Part shown: one piece after another, positions 1 to 13,334 of the stretch
How positions within the stretch are numbered: position 1 is the stretch's first letter
Layout of the letters: each line of letters begins with the position of its first letter
NCBI GenBank assembly: GCA_016617855.1
Contig: JAECUM010009758.1
Span: forward strand, 62,001-126,000
Length of the DNA: 64,000 bases
Reading direction: 5' to 3'
Source: Megalonaias nervosa
Lineage: Eukaryota; Mollusca; Bivalvia; Unionida; Unionidae
Program-made: the position numbers and the translations under genes
The notes under the pieces: generated by a model
What the model saw: the letters and a program-made list of their open reading frames with translations, nothing else
What the model was told of the DNA's origin: nothing
The model's database searches: none

Positions 1-64
1 TAAAGCACTATGTCACAGAAATGTTTTAATTTGAGCCATGAAATTTTACACCCTTTGCTTTGGG

Positions 65-140
65 TCACAACTAGATAACCAATTTGGATCACAACTAGAT
101 AACCAATTTGGATCACAAGTAGATAACCAGTTAGGATTTC
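65..140. repeat. 24-bp minisatellite, ~3 copies
   Basis: Tandem copies of a 24-bp unit containing ctagataaccaatttgga, drifting at the right end. Confidence 0.9.
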
Positions 141-1075
141 AAGATCCTTGCAGAAAGTTTATTTGCACTTTTAAATTTGTTTTCTTGCTTCAAAATCTTT
201 CTAGCACAATTAAGCAGAATACACTTTAGGTAAATAAACTGAAATTTGGTAGATAGATTTATGTTCACATGCAATGTTCTTCTTAGATTTTCAGGTCATT
301 ACCTGGAGTATTAAATTCCTTGGACTTTGTGGAATAAAGCCTTGCTAGCACAAGTAAGCGAAGACTGCTTGAGATAAATAAATCACATTTGATTGGCATG
401 CTTTTTTTCATATGTAGATGACCTGATTAGATTCTCAGACTATTAGAGAATTATTTGCAGGGATTTTTACAGCTATATTTTGAGGCACATTTTTAAACAT
501 TTTTGAATTTATTCGTAATGAACCTTGGCAGAAAATTCAGGAAAACTCCCAAGAGGTAGACAAATGAAAATTTGGTATGCATGTTTGTCTGACTAAATTG
601 ATGAGGTGACTCAGTTTTTTTGACAGTTTATGACAATCCTAGTAAATTTGATTCTCTACTTGTAACAATGAGGACTGACAGGCATCAGGTGTGTGTTCTA
701 GCGATGATCGAAATTCCTGGTCCACTTGTTTTCAGTAACTTGTTAAACTTGCATTTCATGGTATTGTTAGAAATGTGGTGTTCTGAATGACATTTTTCAC
801 TGTCGTAAAGGTGAAAGTTGTAATCTGATTGTTGAATTGAAAGGTTACAAGAACATGACCTTGTATTGGTGTCCATCAAACCTCTGTTATATCCAAGATC
901 TTGATTTTAATCGGAACAATTTGTCAAATTTTTCCACAGTTTTGAATTGGAGATGTATACTTTACAAATGCTGATTTAGAGGTTTGGGGTTTTTTTTAAA
1001 ATATTGACAGAATCTTTCTTGGTGAGAATGACTGTAGACTAGAGTGAAAGTTGGTGGACATGTTTGCAGAGATAT

Positions 1076-1103
1076 AGATATATATATATATATTATTATA
1101 TAT
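1076..1103. repeat. (TA)n microsatellite
   Basis: Almost pure TA run. Confidence 0.9.
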
Positions 1104-1650
1104 GACCTGATAAAGTTCAGGGCTCTTAATATAGTTTTTTAAAACAAAAGTTCAACAGTTAAAAAAAAAATTATTTGACCGTTGGATGACCCCATGTTAA
1201 GCACATACTGTTGAGGTAAACAAGTGAAATTTAGTCCTATTTTATATTTGTAAATAGATGACCTAATTAAATTTTAAGGTCATCAAATGAGTTTGCATAT
1301 TTTAGGCATATTTTATGTTGGGAATTTTGAGGAATACCTTCTTAGCATGATTATTAATATAGGCAAATTATTTCTTGCTTTATGTAGATTATTTCATTAG
1401 ATTTTAAGGTTGTTACAACAACTTGATTTTAAACATTTTGGACCATAGCAAGGAAGACTGGAGGGAGATGAAAAACAATTTACTGAAAGCGACTTGAGGT
1501 AGATGAGATGAAAATTTTTTGTATTCATATATAAATACCAAATTACATTTTAAGGTCATTATAATTAGTTTTTGTTTCTTTTGCTTTTATTTAATCTGCA
1601 GAAGTGTACCAACAATTTTAAAGTAGTGGGAAGATGCATGTTTTACTAGA

Positions 1651-1731
1651 GCAATTTCTAGTTTATTGATTTCTAACGCAATTTCTAGTTTATTGATTTC
1701 TAATGCAATTTCTGGTTTATTGATTTTTTCG
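1651..1731. repeat. 27-bp tandem repeat, 3 copies
   Basis: Copies start at 1651, 1678 and 1705, each beginning gcaatttct followed by a GTTTATTGATTT core; two to three substitutions between copies. Confidence 0.93.
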
Positions 1732-1847
1732 TTTACAGAGTCTTTTAGAATTGGTGACTATAAGCTTATAGGAGCAAGTATGCTAGCAGGTGAAGGTAGA
1801 AGAAATGAATGAAAAGGAATTACTTTAAACGTTTTGGACTCTGACAT

Positions 1848-1912
1848 AGTGCATTATCTGTATTAAGTATATATTGTGCATTATTTGTATTAAGTATATA
1901 CTTGTGCTATAT
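1848..1912. repeat. ~27-bp duplication
   Basis: A unit containing gtattaagtatata preceded by gcattat occurs twice in tandem. Confidence 0.8.
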
Positions 1913-2241
1913 GGGTAAATATTTGGCAGTAGTCATTCTCATAGATCTACATTCAGACTCGATGTACTTCAATAAAGTATTTATTTTGACTTCTGTCTCT
2001 TAATATTATTAGGAATTTACCTTTTAGTTTGTACCATATAGCCAGCACTGTGCTGACATGCTGTTAAAATGTACATGCACACATCCATACAGTTAAGATG
2101 TGCATGTTTGAAAGGGTTAGAGAGAAATGTGTACTTTGTAATTGGGTTGGAATAAAATTTGTATTTAAAAAAATTTTAAAAATGCAATATTGTTTAATTT
2201 TGATTTAAATAATATGGCATGTATGTCTAATTTCCAAACAG

Positions 2242-2417
2242 GCAATGATAGAACAGTCTAGATACCTGCATATTCCTGTTGGCAATTTGCCTCGAGACAT
2301 CACTTTATTTGGCTGTGATCTTTTCCTGGCTCGACATCTTCATAAGCACAACCACATTATGTGGTGTTCACTGACAGAGCGGCCAGACTTGGGAGGCAAA
2401 GAGGCTGATGACAACAG
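2242..2417 (+). CDS. POLE: POLE exon 1 of window
   Basis: Encodes [14 protein letters not shown] through [12 protein letters not shown], a very conserved stretch of the inactive polymerase half. Acceptor is aaacag, donor is gtttgt; the exon ends with two bases of a split Arg codon. The Met near its start is internal, not a translation start. Confidence 0.94.
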
Positions 2418-5400
2418 GTTTGTCTTTAACAGTACTGTATACATGAATTCAAAATCACAGTTGCTGCTGTTGTCTGAATCTTTGCCACAAAAGGGGGTTG
2501 TTTATATTTGATGTCTGCCTTTACTTGTAGCAATTAGATTTATAAATGAATGTTAAAATGTCCCATTCCTCCATAAATTCTATTTTATATAGGGAGTTCT
2601 CTTCATCATTTTATTTGTTGTTGTTGAGAGTTTTAGGATGTTTATGGTTGTTTTATTGTTGCAAATGAAATTCCACCCAGACCCAATATTATAATTTTGA
2701 AAAGGGCTTTAATTTTGGTGGTTATCGTGAAAAGTTGAAGTTGAGGTCTACTGCAAAATAGAATAGAAGTGTATGAACATGCTTAGTAGGACTTGAAAGA
2801 CATTTGAATTCTGAGATGAACACATTTCAGTAGAATTAATTTACTGATCTAAATATCAGTGTTAAAAAGGACAAACCAAAGATCCATAAAAAAAGGTTAG
2901 AAACTGGATCATCCTAGAATTCTGGTAGTCATTTATGTGCTTGTTACTACACAGCCATGTTTGGAACTGTAACCACCGCATGATCTTTAAATGAATGGAT
3001 GATGTGTTGACTGATCTAAAGGTATGTTAAGAAAGTTTGTCAAATACAGAGCTATGTGAAAGGTCATTCATGTCTGTCTCCTCACTTCCCCCACCCCTTC
3101 AGGTATAATAATGATTAATGACATGATCTTTTATCTGATTGGCTGAACTTGCTACAACTCGGAAGGTCATAATTCTGATTTTAATTTTTTGTAATTACTT
3201 GAAAAACTAATTTTTATTTTTGTGCGTCTCAATTCTCATGGTTTTATAAATAATAAAAGATAAAGGAAATTTTTGTGAATATTTAAACTCGTGGTTTTGC
3301 CTGTCAAAGTTTGCATATATTTTTTTTAATGGTTCTGTTTGGTTATTTTGACTACTATGAGGAGAAGATCTAAATGTTTACTTTTATGCACACATGCCAC
3401 TGTTTTTTGCTAATTATGCCACACATTTCCAGATTGTGTATGGAACTTGAAGAGAGTTCTAGTGTCGAGGTTAACAACCCTGCTGCATATTCCACAGTCT
3501 GTGTAGAATTGGATGTGGCCAGTTTAGCTGTTAACACCATTATTGAGGTAAGAGCTAGTGGTAAAATAAAATCAGATTCAATGGCAATTGAAGATTGGCC
3601 ACCAAAAAAAAGTTGATCAACCAAGCATTAGAGTATGATTTTCCATAATGAAATAAAATGGATGTAGTTTGTTTTGTAACATTACTTTTGTGGATAAAGT
3701 CTTCCACAAAAGTAAAATATATGAATAACAGCTTCCAATTATGTAAACATGTTTGGTACAACTCAAATACCAACAACAGGCAGATGACACTGTGCCAATA
3801 AACAGTTAAACTTTACGATATAGAAATAATTTGACCATTGCCATGTATATGAAAATGATAATGTCCATGAAATTGATGTAGAAAATATCTTCATTAGATT
3901 AAAATCAATGGTTGATTGATTATGATGAACCTTTTGATCTTTGAATTTCACGTTTCCCTGTGTGGCCATGTGGTCTGATACAACTGTCTTTACAAATCAC
4001 TTGCATCTCATCTCTGTCTTTGTGAGTTCATGACTTGGTTTCTCCAATGTGGGTAAGGTTTGTTAGAAAGCTTGCAAGTAGCCTTCTATAGTCATTGTTC
4101 CTTAAACTGCCAAATATGTTGGCTGCCATATATAGCTTATCATGTGCTGAACATGGTGTTAAACCTCAAAATGAACAGTGATTCATAACACTAAAAACTT
4201 TTAGTCTTCAAAAGGGGTTCAAAAGCTTAATTAAATTTTTACCAAAACTTAGGAAACTATTAAACTTTAAACTTTAACTTTAAACTATTAAACTTTAATG
4301 TGAGTTTAAACAGTTTGTGAAGACAATTGTGCCTTGATAAAGAAAAGTTTCTGTAACATTTGGAAAACATTCATTTTCTATTGTTTAAAGATATTAAAAG
4401 TATCAGTGTACAATTGTTTGCTGGAACACAGAAGAATTCAAGATAAGGGTTTAGAATCTTTTCCAAGTGCTCTGAGATTTTGCACACAAATGATACAGTT
4501 GTTTTACAAGGATAGGTGCTCTGGAAGATGTTTGCACACAGCAAACTATAGCAGTGTTTCACTTTACGCACATTTGTGCGTCAGGAACGCATGTCGAAGA
4601 AAACTGACACACACATTTTGTTGTTGTGCGTTTTCTTGACGCAAAGAATTTGCAAACTGCAGTCAGATTTATTTAATATCCAGTGCTTTGGATGAGGGAT
4701 GGCATCGCATATACTTCGAGCATAGGAATAGTCTGGTTCCCTGTTTCGCATGCTCCCTGTGTTGCACTCTACTATACGGAGCATACGAAACAGAAACCAG
4801 ACTAGCATAGGCAATGTTATGACAGAGTAGCTTCCCCTAATCTCGCGAGCTCTCACACGATTAACATTGAGCTCAGCAAGATGTCATCCAGATGTTTAAC
4901 CTCAATGCTTGTTGCACTAGAAAGTGATCTCCAGATTAAAACGGTGTGCACTAAGAATCATTAGCCTCAATAGTGAATGAAGCAGAACACAAAAGAGTAA
5001 CTGTGGATCTAACTTTCATGCAAAATGGAGAAGATAATTCCCTTGACTGGAATACGGCAAATCCATTTGGATTACCAGTGTGACATCTGTTTGCATGATT
5101 GCGAAGACTGTAAAAGTGAATAATCCTTTCATGACAGGGTTTAAGAATTTTTTAAAAATCTGCCTTTGTTCGCCACAAGATATCTGTAGAACACATTATC
5201 ACCCAAGACATTCTTTCACAATAAAGAAATCAGTAAACTTGCAGAGATAATTCCATTATATGGATTACAAAGTCAGGGGGTAATTGCAGATTTTGTTGGT
5301 CTTTAACTTTGCTGCAACGAAAGAAAGATCTAAAAGTTCAAGTGTAACTTATTAAAGAGAATATGAATCATGAGCCTCTTTGATTTTTGGATAAATGTGT

Positions 5401-8076
5401 TTTAAGACGAAGTACAGTGAAACCGATGATATTACACATTATATGACAGGCCGTAAATTAATTGTCATTTGGTTAAAAAAGATTTATTTGGCTTTTTGTA
5501 TCGGCTTATATGTAATGTGTTGGTCTATAATATTGCTACAAAAAGACTGTTGAAAGTACGACTTTAAACTAAAAGGAAAAAGAACTAATTAAATTATCCT
5601 TTGAATGGACAATGCATTTGTGTGTTAATTGTGCATGTTGATTTTTTTTGTATTTTGAGAGAGAGAGAGAGAGAATGTTGTGCAAGTTGCAATATCCTAT
5701 TTCAAGCTGAAAAAGTATATGTCAGATGAAAATTTGTGAGTACATTTTTGACCCCCACATTTTATATTTGACCCCCAGTTCTGACACCAAGGGTTTTTTT
5801 TTTACCCTCAATTTTACACCCTGGGGTGATACACTGCTATAGTCATTCTTACCTGGACAGGGAGTCATACCAAATACTTGTAATAATGGTACTAACAGCT
5901 GCCTCTCTAGGCGCTCAGCATTAAGAGGTTAGTGTTAGGACTGGTCGGCCTGTTGTCAGAATATTGTGACTGGGTGGGATATATAGAATCTGTGTTGGGG
6001 TTTGGACAGAGACAAGGAAATCCCAGTCAAGGGGTTACATTATTTGTCTTTCCACGAGGCTTGCCAAGTGGGGAGACATATAATGTAACCATGCGACTGG
6101 GATTTCCTTGTCTCAGTCAAACCCCAACACAGATTATTTTTCTCACTCAATATTTTCCTTTAAAGTAAAAAGAACTCTTCGCTAGTGTAATATAGTTCAT
6201 GTCCAAATGTTTACATGCAGCTCATTAATACAAATATGTTAATGAGGGTTGTAGTGTGACTGTTGCATTCGAAGTACACAGTTTATACGTGTGAGCAAAG
6301 AAAAATAACATAAAATGTCGCATAGTAATGAGGTGTTATCACATTTAATATATGGATGTTACATGAAATTAACAATAAATAATTAATGTTTATTACAAGA
6401 AACTGTTTCATTTTCATCAGTTCAGTTTTGAAAAGTTGTATTGTAAATACTGAAACGATGCTAGGTACACAGCTCTACTGTGGTTATACTTAGTACAAGC
6501 TGTCACGAAGAGAAACATGTTGCATTAGATTATTCATGGGTAATTAGAAATCTGTGTTGCTAGTGTATATAACTCCTTTTCTTTGGAGGAGGTGAAACTG
6601 TGACATACTTGTGTTGACTTTAATACCGATTGTAAAATTACCCTCATGTACAAAAGACCCTCCAAATACGGACCCTAGTGGATAACCGCGTGCTGAACTT
6701 TCAAGTTCATGGATTCTTTGAAAATTGATTTTTCTGTCTTTGAAATATGGCAAGTGCTACAGTGAAATTTGCTTATGGATTAATGTGTTGACGGATAAAT
6801 GATTTCTTCTGGCTGGTAAGTGCATTATTTGTCATTAAATATTGTAAGTATATTTTTGATTCAACTGGGGCACAGTGGAGATGCTTAACAAAATTAGAAT
6901 AAAGCATGTTTGACATAACACCTTTCTGGCTGTTAATAAGTTTTCTGCAGTTGTTAAGAGAGTTGGGAGGCTATGAAGTGTATAGATCTATAGTCTATAT
7001 GCATTGATCAGTGTTTTCTGTCATAGTTCATTTCACATAGCATTGAGAATTTATCCCATCTGTAGCACAGTCAATTTTCAGGTCAGCATCATTAAATGTA
7101 GCTAACAGTATATAATTTGTTTCACACAAAGTATTTAAAACTAGTTAGGTTAAACATAAAAAAAAAAAAAAATCGGCACACTTAAAAGAATCCAAAGGAA
7201 CAAAAGTTGGCTTCCTTATGTTGGCCAACTTCATGCAAAAAAATTTTTTTTTAAAATCGGCACACAGTCAGTTTCCGGGGTTGGCTTTGTAATTAAATAA
7301 CTTTTGTATTTGATATCCTGTTGGTAAGTTTAAACAAAGAGTTTATTGCTTGCTGCCAGTTGTGTTTATTTATAACCCAGGCTTCTGTTTGTTTGCCATA
7401 TGTGATCATAATTTATACAAACATTCATTGATGTTCCTCGGGTAAATAGTATACACACAGCAATAACTTGCTTTAATAATACTTTTTAACCCATTCTAGT
7501 GAAAAGATTATCATTTGCACTCACAGTGAATGTATTTTCAAATAATAATTTTTATTTGCAAGAATTACCGACGTATAGTTAACCTTAATACAATACAATC
7601 TTGGTCCTTTTTGCACCTTCTAACATATCATGCGTGAATGGCAGGCGCCTTCAAGCAATCGGGTGATATTCCAGTTTCATTTGCAATTTTATTATCTGAC
7701 ATGAGTGATACACACTACAGTAAGGATGCATACACCAGCTGGCATCTGCTACATAGACAGAGTTCATGGATATATTTTTTTCTTTAATAAATTTCGCATG
7801 ATGGAAAGAGAAGGAATAAATGATAACAATGCAAGGTTAGTTTCTTTCATTTTATTTTCAGATAAGCATTTTGTTCATCTATTGTATTGTACCGTGCAGT
7901 AGGGGTGGGGTGGGGGACAAGTTCAACACAAAATTATTTCCTTTCTTAAGTTTTGGGACATGTACCGTGATGAAAAAAGTTTCACCGTAAGTTCTGGGAC
8001 AGGAAAAATAATTATTTTATCATGTCCCGGTATATATACAGTAAATAAGGTGTGTGTGTGTGTATATGTGTGTGTG

Positions 8077-8107
<31 letters not shown>

Positions 8108-11100
8108 GACTGATTCCACAGACTTGTACACCTATAAATGATAACTAAATATCCCAGAGTAATACCTGATAATTTTTTTTTAAAATACTTTTTAGTTCAA
8201 ATTGATTATAATAATGCTAAATAATGAGCTTGATCAAAGTCTACACTCTGCACATTCAAAAAGTATTATGATTATTTTAAACATTAATATTTTACATCTG
8301 CAGTAACATTACTGTAATCCTTTATCTGATACATTTTACTTAACGCTCTTTCTATCCCTCTTCTCATATGCACCTTTGAGCTTTCTACGGGATTTAAGAG
8401 GATTTAGGACTTTCTCATCTCTCCCCCTATTTGATCCCACAGCTTAAATCCACATTTTTTGTGGCAAATGGGGTCTTTCAGAAAAAGAAAGAACCCTTTT
8501 GTCCCATCATCACTTTTTTGGTTGCTTACATATGTAACACAGTGCACCATATTTGCTGTACAAAAGCACAATTGTAAGATATATCAGAGACATTTATGTG
8601 GGGAAATTAAACACTTGAATGGCTAGGTTGAATAGAAGAGATAAATGTATGTCATATCCTTTTTTTGCACACGGAAACTACTGATTGTTTATGGAGAATG
8701 CCAAATAGTTTTTTTCATTTAAAAAGTGGATTTTTAAGTCTAATTAAACATTTTTATGGTGTGCATACATAACAAATGCATTTTTTTAATGACCGTAATA
8801 TCACATGTTTGTACAATATAGGTGGCCAGTGTCCTTTAAAGATTTATATAACCATTTAAGTTAGGCATCTGCATTTGTATCAGTTGATCTTTGGTGGTGC
8901 AGTTGCATCATGTAGGACCGGTGACCAAACAGGTGCTGATTCAGATCCTACCATCGGATCAGCTACATTCAGCTACCTTTATTTCATTAGTCTTGGCACT
9001 AAATAACTCCTCATCTTTAACAAGTGTCACATTGGTATTTCTAAGCATGTAATAGATTATAATCACTTACATTATGCTACAGTGCTTCTGTAAATAAACA
9101 GCTGAAAATTTGTCTGTTTAGATAATTTCACTATAATCCTCAAATACAGACTGCCAGTACATGTGAAGTCCATGTGTGAGCCTTAAAACACTGATATACA
9201 CAATGTGTCTTCCTGCTTTTAATAGTAATGGACTGTGTGTCCCTTAATGCAAACTTGGGACAATTTGTTTAACTTGGGTCAGCATCTGTAGTACACAGGC
9301 ACCCATGTACAGTACACAAGTGACATTTTGTATTGCTGAAATCCCAAGCAAATTTCATACAATAATGGAATACAAGCAGTTCTCACTCTTCACTTATGAT
9401 TGAAGGAAGGTGATGGAAAAGGTGTTTTTTGAGTTAATTTCAACCATTTTGAACTTTGTTGATCCAAGTCAGAACTAGATTAGAAATGAATACAGATTGA
9501 GGTATTTATGAAAACCTGGTGTCGGTTTCTTTTCAGTGATTAATAATAAAGTATGGACCCATTAATTGCAGATATGGATCTCCATCCCCACCCACCCATG
9601 TGCTCATTTTCCGACAAACTTTCATTACTGCTATAAATAGAACTATTTGATAAGCTTTAACCATCACCCCCACCCCACCCACATTTGCTGTACAACACAT
9701 GAACTTTCATGTTACAAAATCGGTTCAGTACATGTGATGGGCAGTTATGTACCAAAGCTAGCATGTTGTAACTGGGCAGTTATGTACCCCAACTAGCATG
9801 TTATTACTAGGAAGTTGTGGACCCTAACTAGTGTCTTTTAACTAGGCAGTTATGGACTGCAGTTAGCATGCTATAACTAGGGAGAGTTGTGCATAAATTT
9901 TACACCAAGTACAAAAAGTATGGGGTTTTTTTAGAACAAGAAAAGAACTGCTCAAACATCACATGCAGTTTTGCGGGCGGGGGTGGGTGGGTTGATTTTG
10001 TTACAGTTGGTATTAAAATAATTATACCAAACTTTAAACCAGGTATAACAGTACTTCTGATGTAAGAATACTTGGCAATGACAATTTCTGCATGTACTTG
10101 CAGTCCTCTCATGTAAATGATCAGGAGGGTGCCAGTGCCGTCAGTTTTGACACATTACCCCAGTCATCTTTGGAGGAGATGGTACAAGGCCAGGGAGCAG
10201 CTACTACCATGACCAGTTATGATGAAACAGCTCTCTGCTCCATCACTTTCAGGTATTGCATCTAGGGATCAGGATCAAGAGAAAATTTGGATCACTGATT
10301 AGCGTTAAACCAAGCAGCCTGTGGATGACTACAGAGAAGATATTCGCTAAAGTTGTTGAAGCTTAGCTCATCATGCTTTTCACACAAAGGTTTTGCTTTT
10401 CACTATAAAATGTGTACAGGTTTATGTTTTCGATAAGCTTTCAGTGTATGTTGAAATATTGTGTTCCATTTAATGGTAGAAGAGAAATTTCAGTATCATA
10501 AAAAGATGTGCTTGTTAACTCGTATTGCAGTCAAAATTGTATACAGGAAAAATCTAGCTCTGGTTTTCAGTGCATTCTTTCCAGTACCTCTATTCCCCCC
10601 CCCCCCTTTTTCCTTGCTTTTTTTTATTATACTCTTGTCAGTTGAGTTGTAGCATTTTATTTTATGATGGCTATCTGATATTAATTCTGTTTCTATACAG
10701 TAGCCCAAGTTGTCCACCACTCACAGTACCAAACTTAGTGGATGATTGCTCTTGGGGTGGTCAAGGTTGCTGTGAATGAAAGGAAAAATTGTTTGTGCAC
10801 TACAACCTGAGCTCACTGCCATCTGTAGTTGCCAGATTTTTGTGGATAGCTTGAACATGGATTAAAAAAGAATATTACTGATATTGGAGTCAAAAGTCAC
10901 GGTCACTATGACAGAAAGAAGAAACTTTGTCTTGCACTTGGGGTTGGGAAGAACCTATTGACCTTTGGGCAGATGTCCATATCTTGTGACTGAAAGAGGC
11001 AAAATGATTTCAGAATGTGTCAGCCTGTGTGATTTTACCCATCAGGCTTACTGAAACAGTCCTTCAGTTATGAACTTCTGGTACAGTAGCAACATACATT

Positions 11101-13296
11101 ATTACACCTTTATAAAAATTGAACAAACATCGACTGGGTCAATCTAAGGTACACAGGTCTGGGTTTCTGCATAAATGCATTAGTTTTATATCACAGACCT
11201 GGACCAAACTTTGTGAATGGCTTGCACTTAGGGTAAAAAAGTAAGCTAACCATTTTCAGATCAATAGGGCAAAAATCTTAATCACTGTGACTAAAATTTT
11301 CCCAGCAGAGTCATACCAAAGACTTTAAAAAATGGTACTAACAGCTGCCTCGCTTGACACTCAGCATTAGGAGGTTAGTGTTAGGACTGGTCAGCCTGGT
11401 GTCAGAATAATGTGACTGGGTGGGACATCATGCTACATGTCTGCAGCATGATGCCCCAGTGCTAGACATCACTATAAACTGTCACTGCAGACATTGTAGC
11501 GATATGACTGAAAAATTGTTAAAGCTACGTTAAAAATCTAAATCTCACAACACACACACTAAAAGAGAAAAATGGTTTATGTACACATATATCAGTTTGA
11601 ACAGAGAGGATAATTAAACACAGGGCAGACATATAATGTGCCATTCACAGTACTCATGCTGATTACCTTGCTATTTATTCCTTCTTTTTATGAAGAAAAA
11701 AACATTCTGTTGTCTGATTTATCATTTTTAACATGCCTGGCCATCCATTTGAGCATATGGTATATGTCGGAGCCTGTCATCTGTCAAGGATTGCTGTTTT
11801 CAGCTTACTCTCAAAAACCACTGGACCAAATTGAACTAAACCTGGCAAAAGATTTCAAATTTATTTGCTTCTGATTTTATTTGCTTTCATTCTGCTTTAC
11901 ATTTTTTCAGTTAGCCATAAGATTGCAAATGGCATGGTCCTTTGTCAGGTGTGCATTGTCCATTCACAATTGTTATTTACAACTTCTCATAAACCAGATG
12001 TGGCAGAAGCTTTTTCAAATTGGTTTAAGTAATGTCAATTCACCATATAGACAAACCTTAAAATGACTTCTTCTAGGTACCACTTAACAGGGTTTGACCA
12101 AATTTAATGCAAAGCATCCTGGCATGAAGATTTTTAATTTTTGTTCAAATGATGCAAGTCTACCATCAGGTACTGTTACTAAATGTTGGAAAAACATTTG
12201 AACAACTTGATTTAAAAAAAAACAAACTTTAAACAGAATTTGACAGAAAACATCCATTCAGATACACAGAAGATGCTAATCCACTGTCAAATATTGAAGA
12301 TACCAAACCAAAAAATTTTTTTTTAAATGCTTGAAATGACTTCTCACTGCATTTTGGCATGAAGAAAGCATCCTAGCTCAAAGCCTGTTCATAGTTTTAG
12401 AAACAATGCCAGTCCACTATCGAATATTATGGACATTACTAATAAAGGATTTATACATCTTTTTTTTTTTTGGAAAAAAAACGGCTTAAGAGACTCTGTG
12501 AACTGACTGAAAGCATCCTGGCATAGAGGCCTTGCAGTATTTGTCAAATGATGTGCAGTCAAACATGGATGAAGGTATAACAACTGGAGAAATCAGTAAA
12601 CATTGCTTTCACAATATGTGTATCGAGCAGCACTAGAAAATTTTTACTCCAAACGGATTCTACATATCCATATTTCATGGCCAACTGCTTTTGAATTTAG
12701 ATATTAGGGAGATGTCAACAAAATGAGTGATCACAGGCCTGCTTGGGCTATCATGGCAAAATGACTAGTTATTTTTCATGCATTACAGAATACTGAAGAG
12801 CATGGTCCATGGTTGGGTGAGGGATGTGGCAACGTACGGAAATGTCTTTGCAGATAATCAGATCATTCATTTCTACAGGTAAAATATTCGGCTTATCATG
12901 GCAACCTGTTTGGGAAAATTTATAGGGGTCATGGGTGGTCTACAATTAGGTTGCTATCCCAATATGAAATGTTTAAAAGATCACACAGAACACTTGATAG
13001 AATACCCAGTTTTGTGGTTTAGTGCAAAAAGTGGTTCTGAACTTTAAAATTTTTTTAATGATCCTAAAAATAAGAGAAATCCTCTGCATCAATATTTATC
13101 ACTTTGTATTTCAGAATATTAAAGGAGCAAGATAACTGGTGAAATTCATGTAATATACTGTTACATGTTGTAAATAAAATAAGATGTCAGTGTTGAGAAT
13201 GTTTCCCAGTCGGGCCAAAAAATAAATGTCTATTTCTGGTCAGCCACCATTCCTGTTTTTGGTTGCTGACCATAGCACTTTTTCCCCCAAGGGTGC

Positions 13297-13334
<38 letters not shown>

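Larger units (their letters stand above)
1..2241. other. POLE: POLE intron upstream of first visible exon; no gene seen
   Basis: AT-rich, no coding-like frame. It holds a degenerate repeat of roughly 130-170 bp period, marked by variants of gatgacctgattagattt and aggtagacaaatgaaa (about 411, 555, 1104, 1256, 1386 and 1539), plus short tandem repeats listed separately. Confidence 0.6.
6140..10103. other. POLE: Rest of POLE intron 2; no gene seen
   Basis: AT-rich intron with no coding-like frame. It includes a duplicated aaaatcggcacac motif near 7170 and 7255, a TG/TA microsatellite and a ~37-bp minisatellite (listed). Confidence 0.5.

Noticed and set aside
4334..4639. 101-codon ORF
   Set aside because: Overlaps small inverted repeats and shows no recognisable domain; likely chance.
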